Of a stretch of 16,249 nucleotides of DNA, positions 6,723-13,503 are shown piece by piece; position 1 is the stretch's first letter, and each line of letters starts with the position of its first letter. Made by a program: the position numbers and the translations under genes. The notes below the pieces were generated by a model. It did no database searches. It worked only from the letters and a program-made list of their open reading frames with translations, and was not told the DNA's origin. This DNA comes from an uncultured Mollicutes bacterium. Lineage in GTDB: Bacteria > Bacillota_I > Bacilli_A > RFN20 > CAG-826. The DNA lies in NCBI GenBank assembly GCA_900549975.1, contig URQK01000031.1, forward strand, positions 1-16,249, written 5' to 3'.

Positions 6723-6939
6723 TATTTTGTCTTTATCAATCTTCTTTGTTGCTATATGTGCAGTTGTTGTTAATGTGGTGATTGTGGCTAAAAATATTAG
6801 ATACAATCAAGAACTAACGCAGGAAAAAGAAAGAATTGAAAAGGACTTAGGCAATTCTGATGACGACGTGTATGATATTTACATTGTTGATAATTATACC
6901 GTTTATGATGAAAAAGTTATTATAGAGTATTCAAAGTAA
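6700..6939 (+). CDS. divIC: short DivIC/FtsB-type septum initiator
   Basis: DivIC is a bitopic division protein that complexes with FtsL and DivIB/FtsQ outside the membrane at the septum and is also needed in sporulation. This 79-residue protein has a short basic cytoplasmic N-terminus, one membrane segment (about 9-31), a brief coiled-coil-like stretch (about 33-49, QELTQEKERIEKDL) and a small strand-forming tail (YTVYDEKVIIEYSK). It is far shorter than B. subtilis DivIC (about 125), mainly through a reduced coiled coil. The call rests on topology and on its place between yabQ and spoIIE. AAGGAGGA (6683-6690) precedes ATG 6700, inside yabQ. The stop codon (6937-6939) lies in the left arm of the terminator. 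Another small membrane protein at the same locus cannot be fully excluded. Confidence 0.78.
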   Translation: MKSKKARNILSLSIFFVAICAVVVNVVIVAKNIRYNQELTQEKERIEKDLGNSDDDVYDIYIVDNYTVYDEKVIIEYSK

Positions 6940-6960
6940 TGGCCCGCCATTACTTTTTTT
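6933..6960 (+). terminator. terminator overlapping the divIC stop codon
   Basis: A 10-bp stem, AAAGTAATGG (6933-6942) with CCATTACTTT (6947-6956), has a CCCG loop and a T-run to 6960. The divIC TAA (6937-6939) is in the left arm, so a terminating ribosome would cover part of the hairpin. The T-run is shared with the Spo0A box at 6956-6967. Confidence 0.85.
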
Positions 6961-6992
6961 CGACAAATAATATAAGTATTACCATTTAAAAT
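6956..6992 (+). promoter_or_regulatory. Spo0A box and long-spacer promoter of spoIIE
   Basis: TTTTTCGACAAA (6956-6967) is the exact reverse complement of the extended 0A box TTTGTCGAAAAA. Within it TCGACA (6960-6965) matches the -35 consensus at 5 of 6 positions. TAAAAT (6987-6992) follows after 21 bases. In B. subtilis, Spo0A-activated sigma-A promoters such as spoIIG and spoIIE are known for an abnormally long spacer (about 21-22 bases) with a 0A box over the -35. The arrangement here is the same. Predicted start is near 6999, very close to the AGAGGTG ribosome site (6998-7004), the weakest point of the model. Confidence 0.6.
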
Positions 6993-7010
6993 AATGTAGA
7001 GGTGGTACTT

Positions 7011-9128
7011 ATGAAAAGTCAAAAATATATTGGTGCTATTCTTTTCTTAGTATCGATTATTGCTGTTTTATTTGATAAAGCATTTTTATTAAATCCTTTT
7101 GTTTTAATTGTCTTATATTTTTCATTTTATTATGGTTTAAGTAATTATTTAGTTAATTCATTAGCAATGATTGTGGTGGCGTTTATTATGTCAAGAAACT
7201 ACGCGCTTGAAATTGCGGTTATTATCATTACTTATTTATTTTCCACTTGTTTATTTTCTTTATTATTTAAAAAACCAAGTATTAAGTATTATTCACTTAT
7301 TACTATAAATATTTTATTAATTATCGTAACAATGATTTTTTCTTTTTCAATAGATAATATTTGTAATGCGTTAATAAGCGTTTTGTTTCAATTTTTTATA
7401 ATTAAATCTTTTGAATCATTTATGTTGGGACTAGAAGATGATACTCATCAAGTTAATATAATTGAAATAGCAGGAGTTTTATTTTTTGCTTTATCATTAA
7501 CAACTTTTAATGATTCAGTAGCGTTGGTATTAGTTCGTACTTTATTATTATTTATTGTTATGAAAACCAAACGCGAAATAACAATTCTCACTTTATTATT
7601 TATTATAATTTATACAAGTGTATTTACTAAATTTAGTATAATTACGACAATTTCCATTTATTTTCCACTTGTTTTGCTTTGTTTTATTAAAAAAGCAAGA
7701 ATTGTAACTTATGGAGTTTTATCGTTTGCTCTATTATTTATATCTCCAATTCCTTTTTATATGAATGTGAGTTTTTATGGAATAATGGCTTCAATTATTA
7801 TTTATGAAAGCATTAGAAGCACAAAAATTGATGACTTTTTTGAACTTATCAATAATATGCCCCAATCTTATAAAATCAAAGAAAATAAATATGCGTATGC
7901 TATGAATAAGATTGAAGCAATAAATAATTATGTTGCTTTAGTAGATGACACGAATGTAAAAGAATTAACAGATCCATTTAATCAAATAATTAATGATGTT
8001 TTAGAAAATGTGTGTAAAAAATGTGATCATTATCAATATTGCTCTTTGAAAAATGATTTGCGGTTATTGTTTAAAAGCAAATTAACATCAAAAGACCGTG
8101 CGTTAATTTCTGAAAAATGCATTACTCCTTATAAGTTAACAATGGCTTTGGCTAATAATTTTAAAGTTTATCAAAAAGAACAATATTATTATAGTTGCTA
8201 TGTTGACGCTAATAAAAGATATAAGCACTTAATTAAATGTTTAGAGAAACCACTAAATAATTGTTCTCTTAAACTAAAAAAGAATAATGATAATATTAAA
8301 CAAAAAATATTAGAGTCAGGATTACATTATTATAAGTGTTGGATGAATAATGGAAACATTGAAGTAATTTTTAATATTAAAGATTTTAAAGAAGATGATG
8401 AGCTGTTTGAAGAATTCGTGAATAAATATCTAGCAAATTCTTATCAAAAACATGTGCATAAACAGAATATTTTATCCTCCACTATTCAAGTAAGTTATAT
8501 TTTAAATAGTGTTCATAGTTATGATTATGGTATTGTTTCCAAAGGATTAAATGATTCTTCTAATGGTGATAACTATTTAATTACTACTAAGAATAATGAA
8601 TTAATTATTATCTTATGTGATGGGATGGGACACGGAGTAAAAGCAGAAGAATGTTCGAAATTTTTGCTTAAAGCGATAAAAAACCATTTAGAACTAGAAA
8701 CGAATCTAATTGATATGGTCGGTGACTTAAATAATTTAATGTTATTTCATAATGATAAAGAATTTTATTCCACAATGGATTTTGTAAAAATAAATTTAAT
8801 TTCTTTAAGAACGACTTTATTAAAATCTGGCGCATTTACCACATATTTAGTGCGTAATCATGAAATAACAAAAATAAATAAACATAACTTACCTTTAGGA
8901 ATAGTTAATGATGTTACTTATGATATAAGCACTACTGAACTTGAAAAAGATGATATTCTTGTTATTGCTAGTGATGGAATAGGCGAAAGGATTGAAGAAG
9001 ATGTTAAGGTGTTAACTATTACTCCTAATGTTTCAATGAGCCAACTTGCACGTAATATCTTTAATGTGCTCTTTAAAAATAAACCAATGACAGATGATTC
9101 CACTATTATCACAATAAAAATATTGTGA
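7011..9128 (+). CDS. spoIIE: stage II sporulation phosphatase SpoIIE
   Basis: A membrane-bound PP2C-type phosphatase that dephosphorylates SpoIIAA at the asymmetric septum, freeing sigma-F in the forespore; it also interacts with FtsZ. The 705-residue protein has about ten membrane segments (residues 5-270), a central region with a cysteine cluster (C335-x2-C338-x5-C344), and a C-terminal PP2C domain: SSNGDNY, CDGMGHG (metal Asp537), EFYSTMDFVKINL, NLPLGIVND, ASDGIGE (Asp655) and MTDDSTIITIKI. It is shorter than B. subtilis SpoIIE (827). ATG 7011 is preferred to GTG 7002, which belongs to the ribosome site AGAGGTG (6998-7004). It ends in TGA, the only TGA stop here, inside a 10-bp hairpin; tilS follows in the same frame 21 bases later. 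Confidence 0.95.
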   Translation: MKSQKYIGAILFLVSIIAVLFDKAFLLNPFVLIVLYFSFYYGLSNYLVNSLAMIVVAFIMSRNYALEIAVIIITYLFSTCLFSLLFKKPSIKYYSLITINILLIIVTMIFSFSIDNICNALISVLFQFFIIKSFESFMLGLEDDTHQVNIIEIAGVLFFALSLTTFNDSVALVLVRTLLLFIVMKTKREITILTLLFIIIYTSVFTKFSIITTISIYFPLVLLCFIKKARIVTYGVLSFALLFISPIPFYMNVSFYGIMASIIIYESIRSTKIDDFFELINNMPQSYKIKENKYAYAMNKIEAINNYVALVDDTNVKELTDPFNQIINDVLENVCKKCDHYQYCSLKNDLRLLFKSKLTSKDRALISEKCITPYKLTMALANNFKVYQKEQYYYSCYVDANKRYKHLIKCLEKPLNNCSLKLKKNNDNIKQKILESGLHYYKCWMNNGNIEVIFNIKDFKEDDELFEEFVNKYLANSYQKHVHKQNILSSTIQVSYILNSVHSYDYGIVSKGLNDSSNGDNYLITTKNNELIIILCDGMGHGVKAEECSKFLLKAIKNHLELETNLIDMVGDLNNLMLFHNDKEFYSTMDFVKINLISLRTTLLKSGAFTTYLVRNHEITKINKHNLPLGIVNDVTYDISTTELEKDDILVIASDGIGERIEEDVKVLTITPNVSMSQLARNIFNVLFKNKPMTDDSTIITIKIL

Positions 9129-9130
9129 TA
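9107..9130 (+). repeat. perfect hairpin over the spoIIE stop codon
   Basis: TATCACAATA (9107-9116) and TATTGTGATA (9121-9130) are perfect reverse complements with an AAAA loop. The TGA stop (9126-9128) is in the right arm. There is no T-run after it, so full termination is unlikely; it may attenuate tilS, stabilise the mRNA 3' end or bind a protein as DNA. Confidence 0.6.
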
Positions 9131-9149
9131 TTATAAACGTGGTGATGTT

Positions 9150-10370
9150 ATGCTTGATTTAGACAAAACAAAAAAATATTTACTGGCGTGTTCTTTTGGC
9201 CCTGATTCAATGGCTTTATTTGATATGCTTTTAAAAGAGGGCTATTATTTTTCTGTTGCGCATGTAAATTATCATAAAAGAGATATTTCAAATTTCGAAG
9301 AAGAGTCAATGCGAAAGATTTGTTTAGATAACAATATAAAATGTTTTGTGCTTGATACTAGTAAACTGCCAAGTCATAAAGGTAATTTCCAAAATTGGGC
9401 GCGTGTTGTCCGTTATAAGTTTTTTTCTGAGGTTTTAAAAAAAGAAGATCTCGATGCAGTTTTAGTAGCTCATCATTTAGATGATTTAATTGAAACATAC
9501 GAAATGCAAAAAAGTCGTAATTTAGTTGTGGATTATTTAGGATTAAAAGAAAATACAATTATTAATGATGTCCCTATTATTCGTCCATTATTAGAATATA
9601 CAAAAAAAGAATTAAATGATTATTGCATTTATAATAATGTCCCTTTTTCTATTGATGTATCAAACTTAAGCCCAGTTTATGCAAGAAACAAAATTAGACT
9701 TAGCTATATTAATAATTTAACTAAAACCGAAAAACTTTTAATCAAGAAAAACATCGATGAAGAAAATAAAGAAAATGAGAAAATAAAAGAAAATATAAAA
9801 TCTAAAATTGAAGATAATTCACTAGATATTAATGAGTTAAAAAGAATGGATAAAAAATCTCAAATTATCGCTTTAGATTTATTGCTTAAAAACAATAAAA
9901 TTAATAAGCATATCTCTTCTAGATTTGTAGAAGAAATTGTTAGAGCGCTTAATACAACGCAGCCTAATATTTCCATTAAATTAAATGCTAATAAATGTTT
10001 AACTCGTGAATATAATAAATTAAGAATAGCTAGTAATTTATTAAATAAGCAATATTCTTACGTTATGGATAAACCTGGCCAATTAAACACAGAATATTTC
10101 TGGTTAGATCTTAAAAATGATTATGCACAATTCCGTCTAAGTTTAGATGATTTTCCAATAACTATACGTCCAGCTTTATCAGGAGATGTTAGTTATATCA
10201 ATGGCATTAAAAAGAAAGTTAAACGACTTTACATAGACTGGAAAATGCCAATGCATTTAAGAAAAATTTGGCCTTTGATTTTTAATTATAAAGGCGAACT
10301 AGTTTATGTGATTAGATACTATGATAGAAATAGTCTAAACTCACATAAAGATTTTATTGTAAAATCTTAA
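9150..10370 (+). CDS. tilS: tRNA(Ile)-lysidine synthase TilS
   Basis: Uses ATP and lysine to convert C34 of the CAU-anticodon isoleucine tRNA to lysidine, changing its decoding from AUG to AUA; essential in most bacteria. The 406-residue protein has the PP-loop at the N-terminus, but it reads SFGPDS (15-20) instead of SGGxDS. Other motifs fit: NWARVVRYKFF, AHHLDDLIETYEMQKSRN, RPLLEYTKKEL and YARNKIRLSYI. The C-terminal domain (about 330-395) is present: IRPALSGD, INGIKKKVKRLYIDWKMP, LRKIWPL, YVIRYYDR. The start ATG 9150 follows GTGGTGATG (9139-9147). It shares a transcript with spoIIE, as in Bacillus. hpt, which follows tilS in B. subtilis, is absent. Confidence 0.94.
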   Translation: MLDLDKTKKYLLACSFGPDSMALFDMLLKEGYYFSVAHVNYHKRDISNFEEESMRKICLDNNIKCFVLDTSKLPSHKGNFQNWARVVRYKFFSEVLKKEDLDAVLVAHHLDDLIETYEMQKSRNLVVDYLGLKENTIINDVPIIRPLLEYTKKELNDYCIYNNVPFSIDVSNLSPVYARNKIRLSYINNLTKTEKLLIKKNIDEENKENEKIKENIKSKIEDNSLDINELKRMDKKSQIIALDLLLKNNKINKHISSRFVEEIVRALNTTQPNISIKLNANKCLTREYNKLRIASNLLNKQYSYVMDKPGQLNTEYFWLDLKNDYAQFRLSLDDFPITIRPALSGDVSYINGIKKKVKRLYIDWKMPMHLRKIWPLIFNYKGELVYVIRYYDRNSLNSHKDFIVKS

Positions 10371-10385
10371 TTGTTTATATATAAT
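10357..10385 (+). promoter_or_regulatory. sigma-A promoter of ftsH
   Basis: TTGTAA (10357-10362), exactly 17 bases, TATAAT (10380-10385). The -35 lies over the end of tilS. Transcription should start near 10392, giving a leader of about 69 bases that begins just before the AATATTAG repeats. Confidence 0.6.
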
Positions 10386-10399
10386 ACTTTTATAACGCG

Positions 10400-10432
10400 A
10401 ATATTAGCATAAACTAATATTATAAATATTAG
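10400..10432 (+). promoter_or_regulatory. triple AATATTAG element in the ftsH leader
   Basis: AATATTAG (10400-10407), its exact reverse complement CTAATATT (10414-10421) after 6 bases, and AATATTAG again (10425-10432). The first two form an 8-bp hairpin; the second and third form an alternative stem with a very short loop. GCG stands just before the first copy and just after the third. It resembles neither CIRCE nor the CtsR heptads. It could be a repressor site just downstream of the start or an RNA switch. Confidence 0.45.
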
Positions 10433-10460
10433 GCGTATAAATAAGAGGAGGTTATGATTA

Positions 10461-12464
10461 ATGAAACAAAACAAAAAGAATATTCTTAGCTTTATATTTC
10501 CTTATTTGTTTGTTGGCCTTGTAATTTTAATGATTTCTGGCATATTCCTTTTTAGAGGAACTGGTGCTGAAAAACTTAGTGCATCTCAATTAGTTAGCGT
10601 ATTAAAGACCCAAGAAGTCACTAGTTTAAAGCAAACAAGTAAAACAAGACTTACAACATTTGAAGGAACTTATAAAGATGCTGATGGAAAAATGTATGCA
10701 TTTACTTGTACTATTTCTAATGACACTGACAACTCAGAAGCTTTAGGCGATGTTGAAAAAGTCATTTATACAAGAACAAAAGTATTAACTGATAAAAATG
10801 GTAATCCTGTTCTTGACTCAGAAGGAAATCAAATACAAGTTTCATATTTTGATCCAAAAACAAACTTTGAAATTGTAGATGCTTATCAAACTAACTGGCT
10901 TGAAAGTTGGGGTCCAACTATCTTGTTACTATTAGGAACTGGCGTAGTATGTTTCTTAATGTTTAGAGGAATGGCTAATTCTGTTAATGGCTCTAACAAT
11001 AAGGCAATGGAATTTAATAAATCCCGCGCTCGTAGAGTTGATACATCAAAAGTTAAATTTGATGATGTTGCTGGTGCCGATGAAGAAAAAGCCGAATTAG
11101 TAGAACTTGTTGATTACTTAAAAAATCCAAAGAAATATTCGGAATTTGGTGCTAAGTTACCAAAAGGTGTCTTATTAGTAGGCCCACCAGGAACTGGTAA
11201 AACTTTACTTGCCAAAGCAGTTGCAGGTGAAGCAGGAGTTCCATTCTATTCTATTTCTGGTTCGGATTTCGTAGAAATGTTCGTTGGTGTTGGTGCTGGA
11301 CGTGTTCGTGATATGTTCAAAACCGCTAAAAAGAATGCACCATGTTTAGTTTTTATTGATGAAATCGATGCTGTCGGTCGTCAAAGAGGTGCTGGTATGG
11401 GTGGCGGAAACGATGAACGTGAACAAACCCTTAACCAATTATTAGTGGAAATGGATGGCTTTGATGATAACTCAGGTATTATCGTTATTGCGGCCACTAA
11501 CCGTGATGATGTTCTTGACCCTGCTTTATTACGTGCAGGTCGTTTTGATAGACAAATTACTGTTGATTTGCCAGATCGTAAAGGCCGTGAAGCAATCTTA
11601 AAAGTACACGCACGTAATAAAAAGATTGATCCATCTGTTAACTTTGAAGATTTAGCAAAAAGAACTGTTGGCTTCTCTGGTGCTGACTTAGAAAACGTAT
11701 TAAACGAAGCTGCTATTTTAGCGGTTCGTGGACACAAATCTATTATTGGATTAGCTGAAATTGATGAAGCAATTGACCGCCGTTATGTTGGACCTGCTAA
11801 AGGATCTAGAGAAATGGATCCATTAGAAAAACGTACTGTAGCATTCCATGAAGCCGGTCACGCTGTTATTGGCTTAAATCTTGAAGCTTCTGATAAAGTT
11901 CAAAAGATTACAATTATTCCTCGTGGAAGAACAGGTGGACATGTTCGTCTTGCTCCAGAAACAGATCACTACAATTTAACTAAGAGCCAATTGATTGCCC
12001 GTATTGTTGGATATTTAGGCGGAAGAACATCTGAAGAAATATTCTTTAAAGATGTTTCTACTGGTGCATCTAACGATATTGAAATGGCAACAAGAATTGC
12101 TCGTCGTATGGTAACTGAATTTGGTATGTCATCATTAGGACCTATTCAATATGAAAATGATACTGGTTCAGTATTCTTAGGGAGAGATTACAATTCTACT
12201 CAAAAGAATTTCTCAACTCAAATAGCTTATGAAATTGATACTCAAGTTCGTAAGATTATTGAAGATGCTCACGAACAAGCAAGACAAATCCTTGAAGAAC
12301 ATATTGAAGATGTTAAATTAATTGCAGAAACATTGTTAAAACAAGAAACAATTACTGCAGAAGAAATCCAATATTTAATGGAACATCGTCATTTAAAATC
12401 AGAAGAAACAACTACTGAAGTTAAAACTGATGAACCAAGTGATAAAGGAGAAGGAAAGGCTTAG
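10461..12464 (+). CDS. ftsH: ATP-dependent zinc metalloprotease FtsH
   Basis: A membrane-anchored hexameric AAA+ protease that extracts and degrades damaged membrane proteins and short-lived regulators. The 667-residue protein has a first membrane segment (about 8-30), an outside domain (about 31-146) and a second membrane segment (about 149-168). The AAA module carries Walker A GPPGTGKT (241-248), Walker B CLVFIDEIDAVGRQRG, the second region of homology ending LLRAGRFDRQI, and the FVG pore loop in EMFVGVGAGR. The protease domain has zinc motif HEAGH (463-467) with Asp539 (STGASNDIE) as probable third ligand. The tail is acidic. AGAGGAGGT (10444-10452) precedes ATG 10461. TAG (12462-12464) lies in the terminator loop. 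Codon use looks less AT-extreme (many CGT, GGT, GTT codons), fitting high expression. Confidence 0.97.
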   Translation: MKQNKKNILSFIFPYLFVGLVILMISGIFLFRGTGAEKLSASQLVSVLKTQEVTSLKQTSKTRLTTFEGTYKDADGKMYAFTCTISNDTDNSEALGDVEKVIYTRTKVLTDKNGNPVLDSEGNQIQVSYFDPKTNFEIVDAYQTNWLESWGPTILLLLGTGVVCFLMFRGMANSVNGSNNKAMEFNKSRARRVDTSKVKFDDVAGADEEKAELVELVDYLKNPKKYSEFGAKLPKGVLLVGPPGTGKTLLAKAVAGEAGVPFYSISGSDFVEMFVGVGAGRVRDMFKTAKKNAPCLVFIDEIDAVGRQRGAGMGGGNDEREQTLNQLLVEMDGFDDNSGIIVIAATNRDDVLDPALLRAGRFDRQITVDLPDRKGREAILKVHARNKKIDPSVNFEDLAKRTVGFSGADLENVLNEAAILAVRGHKSIIGLAEIDEAIDRRYVGPAKGSREMDPLEKRTVAFHEAGHAVIGLNLEASDKVQKITIIPRGRTGGHVRLAPETDHYNLTKSQLIARIVGYLGGRTSEEIFFKDVSTGASNDIEMATRIARRMVTEFGMSSLGPIQYENDTGSVFLGRDYNSTQKNFSTQIAYEIDTQVRKIIEDAHEQARQILEEHIEDVKLIAETLLKQETITAEEIQYLMEHRHLKSEETTTEVKTDEPSDKGEGKA

Positions 12465-12478
12465 TCCTTTCCTTTTTT
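12451..12478 (+). terminator. terminator enclosing the ftsH stop codon
   Basis: AAGGAAAGG (12451-12459) pairs with CCTTTCCTT (12466-12474) around a 6-base loop holding the TAG stop (12462-12464); T-run 12473-12478. The next gene starts at 12484, so dus expression from the ftsH promoter requires read-through. Confidence 0.8.
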
Positions 12479-12483
12479 AAAGT

Positions 12484-13458
12484 ATGAAAGTAGGAAATAT
12501 TGAATTATCTGGTGTTGTTTTCCTTGCTCCGATGGCGGGTGTAACTAATTTAGCGTATCGCGAATTTATGAAACCGTTTGGTGTGGCTTTGACTTATAGT
12601 GAAATGATTAGCGATTGTGGTCTTATTTATGGTAATAAAGAAACATATAAATATCTTGATACTAGTGCATATGAAAGACCAGTAGCTTTACAAATTTTTG
12701 GCGGTAGTAAAGAAACACTTTTAAAAGCATTAGAAATTATTGAAAGCCAAAAAGATGACTATGATTTTATTGATGTTAATTTAGGATGTCCTGTTCCTAA
12801 AGTTACTAAAACTGGTGCTGGTTCAGCGTGGCTTAAAAGAGAAGACGAACTATTTGATATGATGTCAAGTTTAGTAAAAGCTTCTAAAAAACCAGTTACA
12901 GCAAAAATTAGAATTGGCTGGGATGAACAATCGATTAATGTTGAACGGATTGTAACAATATTACAAGATGCTGGTGTTTCTTTAATTGCTATTCATCCAC
13001 GTACAAGAAATCAACTTTATAGCGGTGTTGCTAATTATGAACGCATTAAAGACATTAAAAAACTATTACATATCCCATTAGTTATAAGCGGTGATATATT
13101 TACTTTAGAATCCGCTATTGAGGCACAAAAGTTAACTAATGCAGATGGAATAATGGTCGCAAGAGGCGCAATGGGGAATCCTTATTTAATTACACAAATT
13201 GATCGCTATTTTAAAACAGGTGAAATATTACCACGTATTAGTTTGAATCAACAATTAGAATATTTAAAAGAATATGCTAATAAATTAATAGATTTAAAAG
13301 GTGAAGATGTAGCAATTCGAGAACTAAGAGGTATTGCGCCACATTTCTTAAAAGGATATCCTAATTTAAAAAAATATCGTGTTAAGTTAACTATAGAAAT
13401 GACATCATTAAATGATTTATTAAATATAATTGATGATATTAAGGTAAATAACTTTTAA
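12484..13458 (+). CDS. dusB: tRNA-dihydrouridine synthase, DusB type
   Basis: An FMN enzyme that reduces specific uridines in tRNA to dihydrouridine with NADPH. The 324-residue protein has the TIM-barrel motifs in order: VFLAPMAGVTNLAYREFM (FMN phosphate side), SEMISDCGL, ALQIFGGS, IDVNLGCPVPKVTKTGAGS with catalytic Cys102, VTAKIRIGW, IAIHPRTRNQLYSG, LVISGDI and GIMVARGAMGNPYL. A helical C-terminal tRNA-binding part includes HFLKGYPNLKKYR. The DusB-like subgroup is inferred from its place before lysS, like B. subtilis yacF. The start ATG 12484 aligns with the family N-terminus, but there is no Shine-Dalgarno sequence: 12473-12483 is the T-run of the ftsH terminator plus AAAGT. No room is left for a separate promoter, so expression probably depends on terminator read-through. 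Confidence 0.93.
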   Translation: MKVGNIELSGVVFLAPMAGVTNLAYREFMKPFGVALTYSEMISDCGLIYGNKETYKYLDTSAYERPVALQIFGGSKETLLKALEIIESQKDDYDFIDVNLGCPVPKVTKTGAGSAWLKREDELFDMMSSLVKASKKPVTAKIRIGWDEQSINVERIVTILQDAGVSLIAIHPRTRNQLYSGVANYERIKDIKKLLHIPLVISGDIFTLESAIEAQKLTNADGIMVARGAMGNPYLITQIDRYFKTGEILPRISLNQQLEYLKEYANKLIDLKGEDVAIRELRGIAPHFLKGYPNLKKYRVKLTIEMTSLNDLLNIIDDIKVNNF

Positions 13459-13481
13459 AACAAGTTAAAATTTGTTAAAAT
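13453..13481 (+). promoter_or_regulatory. extended -10 promoter of lysS
   Basis: TGTTAAAAT (13473-13481) gives a TGn extension and a TAAAAT -10 (13476-13481). TTTTAA stands 17 bases upstream (13453-13458). The leader would be about 16 bases, just enough for GAGGTGA (13493-13499) before ATG 13504. Confidence 0.5.
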
Positions 13482-13503
13482 ATGAAAGATTTGAGGTGAA
13501 ATT

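Noticed and set aside
11381..11737. 118-codon reverse-strand open frame within ftsH and other reverse frames inside conserved genes
   Set aside because: They are antisense shadows of strongly conserved coding regions with no ribosome site or recognisable domain.
13459..13503. T-box or riboswitch before lysS
   Set aside because: The gap is only 45 bases and contains a promoter and ribosome site; there is no space for such a leader.
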